DNA from: an uncultured Dysgonomonas sp.
GTDB taxonomy: Bacteria; Bacteroidota; Bacteroidia; Bacteroidales; Dysgonomonadaceae
Direction: 5' to 3'
DNA length: 22,527 nt
NCBI GenBank assembly: GCA_937995835.1
Contig: CALKIV010000040.1
Coordinates: 1-22,527 of the forward strand
Shown here: positions 1-8,517 of the stretch, piece by piece
How the letters are laid out: each line of letters begins with the position of its first letter
How positions within the stretch are numbered: position 1 is the stretch's first letter
Notes under the pieces: model-generated
Told to the model about the DNA's origin: nothing
The model's input: only the letters and a program-made list of their open reading frames with translations
Database searches by the model: none
Made by a program: the position numbers and the translations under genes

Positions 1-1
1 A

Positions 2-520
2 ATGGCATTAATAAAAGAAGTGAGGGGATTCACTCCTCAGATAGGAAAAGACGTTTATTTAGCAGAAAATGCAACTGTGATCGGTGACGTCATCATGGGA
101 GACGAATGCAGCGTATGGTTTAATGCAGTGTTGCGTGGCGATGTTAATTCTATTCGCATTGGCAATAGAGTGAATATTCAAGATGGTACGGTGTTGCACA
201 CGCTTTACGAAAAATCGGTAGTGGAAATTGGCGACGATGTTTCTATCGGACACAACGTAGTAATCCATGGAGCAAAGATAGAAAGTGGAGCACTCATCGG
301 TATGGGAGCCATCGTCTTAGACTATGCAGTGGTGGGCGAGGGTGCTATTGTAGCTGCTGGGTCGGTAGTGCTTAGTGGAACAAAGATAGAACCGGGAAGC
401 ATCTATGCTGGTGTACCTGCCAAATTTGTGAAGAAAGTAGACCCTGAACAATCGAAGGAGATGAATCAAAAGATAGCAAACAACTATCTAATGTATTCCG
501 GATGGTTTAAAGAAGAGTAA
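2..520 (+). CDS. Gamma-carbonic-anhydrase-like hexapeptide-repeat protein (YrdA/PaaY type)
   Basis: A 172-residue left-handed beta-helix protein of the gamma-carbonic-anhydrase-like family. Imperfect hexapeptide repeats run from about residue 20 to 140 (for example VIGDVIMG, VEIGDDVSIG, ALIGMGAIV). Three histidines, H66 (TVLH), H84 and H89 (IGHNVVIH), sit where the family binds its metal at trimer interfaces, so a zinc or iron site looks intact. The C-terminal tail (about 145-172) is helical, as is usual. The start is the ATG at base 2; the N-terminus MALIKEVRGFTPQIG matches the usual start of the family, so the gene is probably complete although only one base of upstream sequence is visible. 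Members include true carbonic anhydrases, but many have weak or unknown activity; the exact reaction is not shown here. It is probably a cytoplasmic housekeeping protein. Confidence 0.9.
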   Translation: MALIKEVRGFTPQIGKDVYLAENATVIGDVIMGDECSVWFNAVLRGDVNSIRIGNRVNIQDGTVLHTLYEKSVVEIGDDVSIGHNVVIHGAKIESGALIGMGAIVLDYAVVGEGAIVAAGSVVLSGTKIEPGSIYAGVPAKFVKKVDPEQSKEMNQKIANNYLMYSGWFKEE

Positions 521-569
521 AAGCTTATAAGTTAGTAGCAAACAAATGATTTATCATCATTTATTGCGA

Positions 570-600
570 TTGACCAATGACTAGAAATACACTTACTTTG
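570..600 (+). promoter_or_regulatory. Possible Bacteroides-type promoter
   Basis: TTACTTTG at 593-600 is one mismatch from the TAnnTTTG -7 box, with TTGAC at 570-574 eighteen bases upstream. Transcription would start near 607 and meet the terminator at 692-728, giving a short RNA of about 120 bases without an evident ORF. It is a pattern match only. Confidence 0.3.
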
Positions 601-691
601 TATGTATAAGAATAGTAAAAAACTATCAGAATTTTATCAATTTATAGTGTAGTTTAAATATCTCTGTTCAATGTATTTTTAGTTGATGATA

Positions 692-728
692 AACTGCCTG
701 AGACCTAATCTCAGGCAGTTCTTTTTGT
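692..728 (+). terminator. Intrinsic terminator
   Basis: A perfect 12-bp stem (692-703 with 709-720, arm AACTGCCTGAGA) with a 5-base loop is followed by CTTTTTG. It lies about 170 bases beyond the stop of the upstream gene. It may end that transcript or a separate short RNA. The rest of the 521-820 gap shows no ORF or recognised RNA gene. Confidence 0.85.
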
Positions 729-780
729 CCCCCTACACATACAAAAAAGAGAGAAATGATTGCTATCCTAGTTTTATATG

Positions 781-799
781 TTACTTTTATAAAAAGTAA
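781..799. repeat. Short perfect inverted repeat upstream of the DUF2339 gene
   Basis: TTACTTTT (781-788) and AAAAGTAA (792-799) are perfectly complementary around ATA, ending about 20 bases before the ATG at 821. It could be an operator or a weak leader hairpin. The arms are AT-rich, so chance is possible. Confidence 0.4.
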
Positions 800-820
800 T
801 TCTTAATAAACTACACAACA

Positions 821-3379
821 ATGGAAGCAATTATAACCCTTATTTCATTGTGCATCTTTGGAGTGCTGATTGTAATACCCATCATTTTATTGGTAAAAGT
901 TAGCTCGCTAAAAGATCAGCTATTTTATCTGCAGAAACAATCTCATGAATCGGAGAAGAAATTGATGTTTCTGATCAATAACATGGCGCGCAAAGATGAC
1001 CTTGAAAAGGTAATGAGTAATATTTCAACCGATCAGGTCAAAAAAGAAGAGCCCGTTGAATCTACTCAAGAAGAAGAAACGACAATCATTTCCCAAGAAG
1101 TAATACAAGAAGAACCTGTTGAACAGAAAGAGGCTGACACAACTCCTATTCTACCGACAGAACCGATAGTTGTCGAAAAGTCCATAGAAGAAAAGGCAGA
1201 AGAAGAACCTATAATAGAAGAGCAGGAAACAGAGCCAGTTCCACCTTTGGCTGCCATGTCAAGAGAAGAGCCTCAAGTGGTGATCACCCCTATTGAAGTC
1301 CCTCGTCCACAAACTCCTGCACCTGTGAAGGACAGAACTCCACAAAAGAACCTTTTGGAACGCATTCTGGGAGACAATTGGCTGAGCAAAGTGGGTATCG
1401 TTACACTAGTGCTAGGTATCGGCTTCTTTGTAAAATATGCCATCGACCAAAATTGGATCAATGAAATTGGACGTGTAGGCATTGGCCTACTGACTGGTGG
1501 AATTATCATTGGTGTAGCACATAAACTGAAAAAAGAATATCATGTATTTTCTTCCATCCTTGTGGGTGGAGGCGTATCGGTTTTCTACATCACGATAACA
1601 CTCGCATTCAGAGAATATGCAATCTTCGATCAGACTATAGCTTTCGTCTTGCTCACCGTGATTACCATATTTTCGGTCATCATTTCACTGTTCTACAATA
1701 GGCAAGAGCTGGCAATATTCTCCTTAGTCGGAGGATTCCTTTCTCCACTGATGGTCAGCACAGGCGAGGGCAATTACATTGTGCTATTCTCATTCTTATT
1801 AATTCTAAATACAGGAATGCTAATCATCTCGCTGAAGAAAGATTGGAAATTAGTCGGAGGCATCGCTTATGTGCTCTCTCTGATATTCTTCTGGTCATGG
1901 CTACTGATAAAACTTCGCGACGAAAATATAGGAGCAACAATTTTTGCATCGCTATTCTTTATCCAGTTCTATGCTCTAGCCATTATACAACACTATAAGG
2001 CAAGCAAAAAGATGAGCATCTATCAGGCACTATTGATCTTGACAAACAACCTGTCCATATTCTTTGCCTGCATGTACATCTTCAGCGACACCGAATACAA
2101 CATCCGAGGCATCATTACACTAATTATAGCTGCAGCTAATGCCATTGTGATGGTATCTCTATTCCGTCAAACAAGAATAGATCGCAACATGATCTTCTTG
2201 ATCATTGCATTGGTGATGAGTTTGGTCAGTTTAGCCATACCAATCCAGCTCCGAGGACATGTTATCACCATGTTTTGGGCAGCTGAAACAGTTCTGTTAC
2301 TGTGGTTGTGGCAACGATCTAAGATCAATGTATTCAGATTCGGATTCTTAGCCATAGCTACCCTATCGATCTTTTCTTACCTCATGGATATCAACTACAA
2401 CTATTGGTATACAGCATGGGAACTGCCAATTATTGTCAATAAAATATTCATAACAGGTGTAGTGCTCATTGCTGCTTTCGCTATCAACTTCATTTTATTA
2501 AGAAAGGAACCCAAAGATAGCTACATAAGCCTCAGAGGACAGGACTTATTCAAGATGAGCAACATTACCAATGTGTTCAAATTTGCTCTTATCGCCTTAA
2601 TATTCTTAGTGCCATACCTCGAACTCAATCACCAACTCGGCGTCTATACAGATGTTGAATACTACACCAATAGCTTCCGATATACATCATTGGCAACATA
2701 CGCTTGCTTATTTATCTGTGCGCTGGTCATCGTATTCAGAGACAAGATGAACAAGACTATATTTGGCTTGTTGACTATATTCTTAATGATCTATCTTATT
2801 GGCTATTCGGCCATCACGATAGAATTGCGAGAAGATATTTTCTTGTATCAATCTTACACCAAATCTTCGTATTTCTTGGTACATTTCTTGTCCTTGCTGG
2901 CAATAGCATATATATACTTTATTCTGATCAAGAATATCAAAACAAAGGCTCTCATTTCCTTCAAGGTTTCCAGTTGGATACTTGTGATCATTGCAGTTGC
3001 CATCTTGAGTGTAGAGCTTGACCATCTGATCATTTGGTTATTCTCCGATGTAGATAGTTATTATTCACTTCTCGAAAGTGTGCACAACATCGGCTACCCT
3101 ATCCTATGGGGAACAATAGCAATGATTTTGATGATCTGGGGATTGAAAAAGAAAGAGGTGATATTGAGGCAAATATCATTGATCTCCTTTGGGCTCATCA
3201 TCATCAAATTTTATGCTTATGATGTGTGGAAGATGTCACAAACAGGACGCATATCTTCTTTCGTCATACTAGGTATTATTCTTCTGACAGTCTCTTTCTT
3301 ACAGCAAAAGATAAAAGTATTAGTTAAAGAAGATGAGGGCACAGAGATTGATGAACAAAATACAGATCAACAGTTATAA
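821..3379 (+). CDS. DUF2339 domain polytopic membrane protein
   Basis: An 852-residue integral membrane protein. An N-terminal membrane segment (about 4-26) is followed by a short helical, coiled-coil-like stretch (28-70), then a Glu/Pro-rich low-complexity linker (about 75-170). A sequence typical of DUF2339 entry follows (about 186-205, NWLSKVGIVTLVLGIGFF), and from there to about residue 830 come many closely spaced hydrophobic helices, probably more than twenty. The tail is charged and cytoplasmic-like. Function of the family is not established; its size and architecture recall transporters or envelope scaffolds, but I see no catalytic motif. The stop is 12 bases before the DUF3999 gene, so the two are almost certainly co-transcribed, a pairing also seen in other bacteria. 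The ATG at 821 is chosen because it gives a complete first membrane segment. Confidence 0.9.
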   Translation: MEAIITLISLCIFGVLIVIPIILLVKVSSLKDQLFYLQKQSHESEKKLMFLINNMARKDDLEKVMSNISTDQVKKEEPVESTQEEETTIISQEVIQEEPVEQKEADTTPILPTEPIVVEKSIEEKAEEEPIIEEQETEPVPPLAAMSREEPQVVITPIEVPRPQTPAPVKDRTPQKNLLERILGDNWLSKVGIVTLVLGIGFFVKYAIDQNWINEIGRVGIGLLTGGIIIGVAHKLKKEYHVFSSILVGGGVSVFYITITLAFREYAIFDQTIAFVLLTVITIFSVIISLFYNRQELAIFSLVGGFLSPLMVSTGEGNYIVLFSFLLILNTGMLIISLKKDWKLVGGIAYVLSLIFFWSWLLIKLRDENIGATIFASLFFIQFYALAIIQHYKASKKMSIYQALLILTNNLSIFFACMYIFSDTEYNIRGIITLIIAAANAIVMVSLFRQTRIDRNMIFLIIALVMSLVSLAIPIQLRGHVITMFWAAETVLLLWLWQRSKINVFRFGFLAIATLSIFSYLMDINYNYWYTAWELPIIVNKIFITGVVLIAAFAINFILLRKEPKDSYISLRGQDLFKMSNITNVFKFALIALIFLVPYLELNHQLGVYTDVEYYTNSFRYTSLATYACLFICALVIVFRDKMNKTIFGLLTIFLMIYLIGYSAITIELREDIFLYQSYTKSSYFLVHFLSLLAIAYIYFILIKNIKTKALISFKVSSWILVIIAVAILSVELDHLIIWLFSDVDSYYSLLESVHNIGYPILWGTIAMILMIWGLKKKEVILRQISLISFGLIIIKFYAYDVWKMSQTGRISSFVILGIILLTVSFLQQKIKVLVKEDEGTEIDEQNTDQQL

Positions 3380-3391
3380 TCATTCAAAAAT

Positions 3392-4597
3392 ATGAGACAA
3401 TATATATTACTCGCTATCACACTTTTGTTATCACAGACCCTTTTCAGTCAAACCATTTGGTATGCTGATATAGATGAAGTGAGAGAAAGTGGATATTACA
3501 ACATCGAAATCAGTCAACAACAGATAGGCGAAAGCAAACGTAGCAACTTAGAGGATATGCTTATTCTAAATGCTGACAGCACAGAGGTACCCTATTTCTT
3601 ACGTTCAGCTAGTCCCATCCAAGAAGTAAAAAGCTTTGAGAATTATATTCTAAAAGAAAACTCTACTCGTGACAGTCTGAACATCATCATTGTGGATAAT
3701 CAGAAAAAAGAGGATATCAAACGCTTCTACCTGACCATTGCCAATGCCGATGTCAACATCAATGTCAGCATCAGAGGTAGTGAAAACCTAAAGCAATGGT
3801 ATACCGTCAAACGGCTGTCTGCAGTCTCCAATTATGGCAACACTAGAGATCATGATGCTATGCTGATCATTGACTTTCCTCAAGGCAATTACAGATATTA
3901 TGAAATCGCCCTATCCAACGATCAAAAGAGTCCTCTGCAAGTGAAACAAGTCAGCAAGACAGAAAGCTCTAACATCTATGGACAATTAGCAGAAATTTCT
4001 CTTAGCAAGAAGATAAAAGTAGAGAATAAGGATAAGCAAACCATCATATCCTTCCCTTCCATAAGGTCTCCATATTACATTCACAAAGCTGAATTTTTCA
4101 TCAGCAGCAAAACAGATTATCTGCGCGATGCTCAATTCATGGATACTTTAACCTTCAACAACAGATATTTCGCACTATCCTCTAAGAGCGACAATGCCGT
4201 TTATATCAATCATTTCTTATTGAATAAAAATGGGGTTATCTCTATTGACAATAAAAACAATCCTCCAATAACAGTAGATTCAGTAAAGCTTTATGGACTT
4301 AAAAGATATGCCTGTGCTTATTTAGAAGCTGGGAAAAAGTATTTTATTCAGATTGACAATGAGCGAAAATCATATCCAGACTATGATATCGAACATTTCA
4401 AGAACGATATTCCTAACAGTATCCCAACCATCAAAACCGTTAATATATCTTCGGTAACCAAACCTGTTTATCAGCGTGAACAGTTATTCATCGAGAAACC
4501 AATCGTTTTGTGGAGCATCATCATAGGAATAGGACTTATACTAACTATCCTCTGCGTAAAAATGCTAAAGAGCTTGAAGAAAAGAGAAGAAATGTAA
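3392..4597 (+). CDS. DUF3999 family exported protein with C-terminal membrane anchor
   Basis: A 401-residue protein of the DUF3999 type. A signal peptide (about 1-19, MRQYILLAITLLLSQTLFS) leads to a large beta-rich extracytoplasmic region (about 20-365). One transmembrane helix (about 371-390) and a basic cytoplasmic tail (LKSLKKREEM) follow, so the bulk should sit in the periplasm. Early residues (IDEVRESGYYNIEI, then VPYFLR) resemble the start of known members. It lies 12 bases after the DUF2339 gene and before a strong terminator at 4641-4677, so these two form a bicistronic unit and probably work together. Function is unknown. No enzyme motif is visible; a protein- or glycan-binding role is only a guess. 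Confidence 0.82.
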   Translation: MRQYILLAITLLLSQTLFSQTIWYADIDEVRESGYYNIEISQQQIGESKRSNLEDMLILNADSTEVPYFLRSASPIQEVKSFENYILKENSTRDSLNIIIVDNQKKEDIKRFYLTIANADVNINVSIRGSENLKQWYTVKRLSAVSNYGNTRDHDAMLIIDFPQGNYRYYEIALSNDQKSPLQVKQVSKTESSNIYGQLAEISLSKKIKVENKDKQTIISFPSIRSPYYIHKAEFFISSKTDYLRDAQFMDTLTFNNRYFALSSKSDNAVYINHFLLNKNGVISIDNKNNPPITVDSVKLYGLKRYACAYLEAGKKYFIQIDNERKSYPDYDIEHFKNDIPNSIPTIKTVNISSVTKPVYQREQLFIEKPIVLWSIIIGIGLILTILCVKMLKSLKKREEM

Positions 4598-4640
4598 TGT
4601 CAACTTTATTCTCCTTTCAGCTTATAAAAAAAATAGTAGA

Positions 4641-4677
4641 ACAGTTTACCTCACCTTTGCGGTAAACTGTTTTTTTA
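4641..4677 (+). terminator. Intrinsic terminator after the DUF2339-DUF3999 unit
   Basis: A perfect 10-bp stem (ACAGTTTACC at 4641-4650 with GGTAAACTGT at 4661-4670) has a 10-base loop and runs directly into seven Ts. It separates this unit from the pectin-enzyme genes downstream. Confidence 0.9.
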
Positions 4678-4734
4678 GTAAAAAACTGAGATATACGCCC
4701 AAATCAACACCCCTTAAGTAACAAATTTTATCCC

Positions 4735-4763
4735 TTTCAAACCTTAAATATAGCGTATCATTG
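4735..4763 (+). promoter_or_regulatory. Possible promoter of the GH28-esterase unit
   Basis: TATCATTG (4756-4763) is one mismatch from TAnnTTTG, and TTTC (4735-4738) lies 17 bases upstream. The terminator just before it means a promoter is needed somewhere in 4678-4826. No regulator site is recognisable. Confidence 0.3.
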
Positions 4764-4826
4764 TATATCGGCTTTATCACTGTAAACTTGTTAGCCAAAT
4801 CCATTCGATCATAATTATTATAGACC

Positions 4827-6461
4827 ATGAATATCAACAAAACATTTTCACTACTTTTTCTATTGCCTCTGTTGTTGGGCAGCTGCACTGCAGAAGTAAA
4901 AAACGCTAAGGATGAGTATGCATATCTCTATAAAGATCTGCCTTTTGAAATGCCTGTCCTACAAAAACCTGTTTTCCCTACAAACGAGGTCAACATTTTG
5001 GACTTTGGTGCCAATCCTGATGGTATACACCTTAATACCGAAGCTTTCCAAAAAGCTTTTGATGCACTTAGTCAGAAAGGGGGAGGAAAACTTATTGTTC
5101 CTTCGGGAATATGGTTTACCGGACCGATTGTTTTTCAATCGAACATCAATCTCCATTTAGAAAAGGGAGCATTAATTCTTTTCTCTCCCGATCACGATCT
5201 ATATCCCTTGGTAAATACCGTATACGAAGGATTAGACACTAGACGTTGCCAATCTCCAATATCAGGACGTAACCTCGAAAATATAGCTATTACTGGCGAA
5301 GGAGCAATCAACGGATCAGGCGAAGCTTGGCGAGCATTGAAGAAAGATAAGATCACCGAAAAGCATTGGAATAGCGTCGTTAAGTCTGGCGGAGTCCTTA
5401 AAGACCCAAGTTACTGGTTCCCAAGCGAGGAAGCTCTCCGGGGCGAACTGATGAATGCCAATACCCCAAGCCCTGATTTTACAGAAGAGGACTGGCTTTC
5501 GTTCAAAAAATATTTACGCCCTGTGATGGTCAGCTTTATCGAATGCAAAAATGTACTATTAGAAGGTGTTCTTTTCGAGAACTCTCCAGCGTGGAATATT
5601 CACCCATTGATGTGCGAAAATGTGATTTTGGATAATGTTTTTGTACGCAACCCTGGTTACTCACAAAATGGTGATGGCCTAGACTTAGAATCATGTGTCA
5701 ACTCTATCATTGTCAATAGCACTTTCGATGTGGGAGATGATGCCATCTGCATCAAATCGGGCAAGAATGAGGATGGGCGCAGACGCAATCGTCCAACAGT
5801 GAATGTGATTGTAAATAACTGCCGAGTATTTCAAGGACATGGAGGTTTCGTTGTAGGAAGCGAAATGTCTGGTGGAGTGAAAAACATTTCTGTTTCTGAC
5901 TGTCAGTTTCTAGGCACAGATGTTGGTCTTCGATTCAAGGCCGGACGAGGTCGTGGCGGTGTAGTAGAGAATATACACATCGAAAACATCAACATGTTCA
6001 ACATTGCTACCGAAGCTCTTCTGTTTGATCTATACTATGGAGGTAAATCGGCTGTTGAAGTTCTAGAAGATGGGGATGAGCATACACCCCTACAAGAAAT
6101 ACCTGCTGTGGATGAAACCACTCCTGCCTTCAAAGATATTTATGTCAAAAACATGAATGCCAGAAATGTGAGACGAGCAATGTTCTTCAATGGACTGCCT
6201 GAAATGAAGATCTCGAATATTAATGTGGAGGATGTAGTGATTTCATCCAACATTGGGGCAGAGCTTCTTGAATCGAAAGATATTACATTTAAGAATATCA
6301 AAATAACACCTCAGAATGGCCCTGCTTTGATTCTTGGAAATGTGGAAAATGTAAAAATTTCCGACTTTGAATATCCAACTTCTCTAAAAGAAGTGGTGAA
6401 AGTGCTTGGCACAAACAAGGGTATCCAACTACCAGATGAACTTAAAAAATATGCAAAGTAA
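4827..6461 (+). CDS. Glycoside hydrolase family 28 (polygalacturonase-type) lipoprotein
   Basis: A 544-residue pectin-degrading enzyme of family GH28, a right-handed parallel beta-helix that hydrolyses alpha-1,4 galacturonic linkages, often in exo fashion in bacterial members. The N-terminus carries a lipoprotein signal with lipobox LLGSC, placing the lipid on C20, so the enzyme is anchored to the envelope. The family opening VNILDFGANPDG is at about 55-66. All four active-site regions are present: N281 and D283 in NGDGLD, D304/D305 in VGDDA, H338 in GHG, and R369/K371 in RFK. The canonical NTD reads NGD and RIK reads RFK here, as in many bacterial members. The stop is 5 bases before an esterase gene, implying an operon. 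Homogalacturonan, rhamnogalacturonan or a decorated pectin cannot be told apart from sequence. Confidence 0.93.
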   Translation: MNINKTFSLLFLLPLLLGSCTAEVKNAKDEYAYLYKDLPFEMPVLQKPVFPTNEVNILDFGANPDGIHLNTEAFQKAFDALSQKGGGKLIVPSGIWFTGPIVFQSNINLHLEKGALILFSPDHDLYPLVNTVYEGLDTRRCQSPISGRNLENIAITGEGAINGSGEAWRALKKDKITEKHWNSVVKSGGVLKDPSYWFPSEEALRGELMNANTPSPDFTEEDWLSFKKYLRPVMVSFIECKNVLLEGVLFENSPAWNIHPLMCENVILDNVFVRNPGYSQNGDGLDLESCVNSIIVNSTFDVGDDAICIKSGKNEDGRRRNRPTVNVIVNNCRVFQGHGGFVVGSEMSGGVKNISVSDCQFLGTDVGLRFKAGRGRGGVVENIHIENINMFNIATEALLFDLYYGGKSAVEVLEDGDEHTPLQEIPAVDETTPAFKDIYVKNMNARNVRRAMFFNGLPEMKISNINVEDVVISSNIGAELLESKDITFKNIKITPQNGPALILGNVENVKISDFEYPTSLKEVVKVLGTNKGIQLPDELKKYAK

Positions 6462-6466
6462 ACAGC

Positions 6467-7387
6467 ATGAAACATAAACATCTGATTTACACAATATTTA
6501 TCTTGCTATCGTGCGTAAATATCTCTGCTCAAGAATTTCTTCCGATATGGAGCAACAACATGCCCAACAGCAAGGGAATAGCACTGAAAGATAGTATTGC
6601 CAACGAACGTGTCTACCAAGTGGGCACACCCGGCATATATGTTTTCGAACCGTCAGTAGCAGAGAATAAGCATGCGGCAGTTCTGATCATTCCGGGTGGA
6701 GGATATGCCCGTTTAGCCTATCAAATCAGTGGTTTTCAGTTGGCTAAATGGTTCAACACTTTTGGTATAACGGCTTTTGTGCTCAACCATCGTTTACCTC
6801 TTTCTCCTGATGTCATTGACAGCTATAAAGCTCCTCTGCAAGATGCACAAAGGGCTTTGCGCTATATAAGAGCAAATGCTGAGCAATGGAATATCGACAG
6901 AGACAAAGTAGGTGTTATGGGAAGCTCTGCAGGTGCTCACCTCAGCGCAAGTGTGTCTACATTCGATGATGACTGGTCGGCTGTAGGCGATCAACTAGAT
7001 CAAATGGCATACAAACCCAATTTTACCATCCTAGTGTCTCCAGTCATTTCCATGCATCAGTATGTACACAAAGGTAGTCGAGACAATTTACTGGGACAAA
7101 ACGCATCTGATAAGCTGAAAGATATGTTTTCATGTGACAAAAGGGTGAATACCCAGACTCCTCCTACATTCTTGGTACATGCCACCGATGATAAGTCTGT
7201 ATCTTCTATGAACAGCATTTTATACTATGCTGCATTGAAAGAGAATGGAATTAAGAACTCAACCCTTCATATTTTTCCACAAGGGGGGCACAGCATTGCG
7301 CTCCGAAATAACCCCGGAAGCACCAATTGTTGGACTACCCTAGCCGAAAAATGGTTATTGGAAATAGGTATGATCAGCGAACCATAA
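6467..7387 (+). CDS. Secreted alpha/beta-hydrolase esterase (acetyl-esterase type)
   Basis: A 306-residue exported hydrolase. A signal peptide (about 1-21, ending SAQ) precedes an alpha/beta-hydrolase core of the BD-FAE/carbohydrate-esterase-like group. The oxyanion motif reads PGGGY (76-80). The nucleophile elbow is GSSAG with S154. The acid is probably D241 or D242 in HATDD, and the base is H275 in GGHS, so the triad is complete. It starts 5 bases after the GH28 gene and ends before a terminator, so it is the second gene of that unit. By context it most likely removes acetyl or other ester groups from pectin so that the GH28 enzyme can act. Relatives are often labelled acetylxylan esterase or endo-xylanase B, and the true substrate is not decided by sequence. 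Confidence 0.85.
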   Translation: MKHKHLIYTIFILLSCVNISAQEFLPIWSNNMPNSKGIALKDSIANERVYQVGTPGIYVFEPSVAENKHAAVLIIPGGGYARLAYQISGFQLAKWFNTFGITAFVLNHRLPLSPDVIDSYKAPLQDAQRALRYIRANAEQWNIDRDKVGVMGSSAGAHLSASVSTFDDDWSAVGDQLDQMAYKPNFTILVSPVISMHQYVHKGSRDNLLGQNASDKLKDMFSCDKRVNTQTPPTFLVHATDDKSVSSMNSILYYAALKENGIKNSTLHIFPQGGHSIALRNNPGSTNCWTTLAEKWLLEIGMISEP

Positions 7388-7403
7388 ACTTAATAATGAT
7401 AAG

Positions 7404-7445
7404 AGAGGCTGACACTTCATTAGAATGTCAGCCTCTATATTTTTC
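7404..7445. terminator. Intrinsic terminator between converging genes
   Basis: A perfect 11-bp stem (AGAGGCTGACA at 7404-7414 with its complement at 7426-7436) is followed on the plus strand by TATATTTTT. It lies between the plus-strand esterase gene and the minus-strand DUF3298 gene and may serve both. Confidence 0.8.
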
Positions 7446-7462
7446 AGATTTTATGCTTTTGA

Positions 7463-8344
7463 TTAAAGAAAACTCTTTTGTACAGCTTCTATTTCTTTAC
7501 GATAAGCATCACTCACCAAAGGCAATACTTTTTCGTAAGGTAAACAAATTTCTATTTGTCCGGCTGCATAAGGTGCAATCTCATATTGATTGTAAAGATA
7601 AACCATTCCTTCAGCTGTAAAGAAAAAATTATTATTGGGGTTTACCTCATCCACTTCGACTAACAAGCTCAAATAATCTTCGCTACTTCCGTCTAAAGCT
7701 ACTCGCCTTTTCACCTCTGCTCTAACTAACTCTTCAATTTCTTTCAAGTCATTTTTTCCAAAAAGAATGGTGTCGTTTATGACCTTGCCATCTCTTAGGT
7801 CAACTGTATAATAAGTATTTGCTCCATAACCGTGTGCACCTCCTTGATATCCATATCCCCATGAGGAAAGACTGATCAAGTTTTCGTATTCTGCTTCCAC
7901 ATCCAGTCTTCTGCTATCCTCATAATAAGAGAAAGAAATACTTGGCTCGCCAAATTCTTTTATCATCTCTACCCATGATTCTCCGAGTTCAAGAGCTTCT
8001 TTAGTTATAGCTTCCTTATCTTTTGCAAAAGCCTCTGATGGTGTTCCACTAAAAATAGAATCACCTAGATAGATATGAGAAAAGGTTTTTTGCAATGCTT
8101 CTAATGCTACCCCTTCTTTAGCCTTAATGGGGAACTCAAAATAGCGATAAATTTTCATGCCTTCACTCATCGTATCGCTTGCTACACGTATACGTTCGTC
8201 GAAGTTTAGCGAATCGAGTGTAAAAGAAGCATATCGCTGATCACTAGATGCTTCATCTGCCGCACCTGTCACTGTTTTCTTTCCACAAGCCAACATGCTC
8301 AAGGAAACCACTAATAGCATTAAAAAAGTTTGTTTCATTTTCAT
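7463..8344 (-). CDS. DUF3298 (RsiV-like) domain lipoprotein
   Basis: A 293-residue lipoprotein: the N-terminus MKMKQTFLMLLVVSLSMLAC gives a lipobox with the lipidated cysteine at C20. The mature part resembles the DUF4163 plus DUF3298 arrangement also found in the extracytoplasmic part of RsiV anti-sigma factors. Hallmarks are YQGGAHG (166-172), followed by YYTVDLRDGK, and near the end YEIAPYAAGQIEICLPY. The RsiV fold can bind lysozyme, but this protein has no transmembrane anchor or cytoplasmic anti-sigma domain, so it is not itself an anti-sigma factor. No sigma factor gene is adjacent. The function of stand-alone members is unknown. Either M1 (8344) or M3 (8338) could be the start; both keep the lipobox. 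It appears to be monocistronic. Confidence 0.85.
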   Translation of the reverse strand: MKMKQTFLMLLVVSLSMLACGKKTVTGAADEASSDQRYASFTLDSLNFDERIRVASDTMSEGMKIYRYFEFPIKAKEGVALEALQKTFSHIYLGDSIFSGTPSEAFAKDKEAITKEALELGESWVEMIKEFGEPSISFSYYEDSRRLDVEAEYENLISLSSWGYGYQGGAHGYGANTYYTVDLRDGKVINDTILFGKNDLKEIEELVRAEVKRRVALDGSSEDYLSLLVEVDEVNPNNNFFFTAEGMVYLYNQYEIAPYAAGQIEICLPYEKVLPLVSDAYRKEIEAVQKSFL

Positions 8345-8363
8345 CTGTTTAAAAAGTTGTGTT

Positions 8364-8371
8364 CAAATTTA
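8364..8371 (-). promoter_or_regulatory. -7 promoter box for the DUF3298 gene
   Basis: On the minus strand the bases read TAAATTTG, a perfect TAnnTTTG match, 20 bases before the ATG at 8344. The upstream -33 box is not clear at normal spacing. Confidence 0.4.
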
Positions 8372-8517
8372 ATAAATATTTTTACAAACATCTTATCACT
8401 AACCATTTTCTCTTAAGAAGTGATGGCAACTTCATCCGCAATCTAATTTACAGATAGAGTCGCCACCTTATATATCCACTAAAAAGGAACTCTCTTATTT
8501 TCGCATATCCTTCGAGT

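Noticed and set aside
4646..4888. 80-codon minus-strand frame upstream of the GH28 gene
   Set aside because: It begins inside the GH28 signal peptide region and runs back to the terminator stem, with no recognisable product.
7327..7620. 97-codon plus-strand frame
   Set aside because: It spans the end of the esterase gene, a terminator and the antisense of the DUF3298 gene, so it is not a plausible gene.
8404..8517. Terminator after the biotin carrier gene
   Set aside because: Only weak complementary pieces such as AGAGT/ACTCT with a large loop and no T-run are present.
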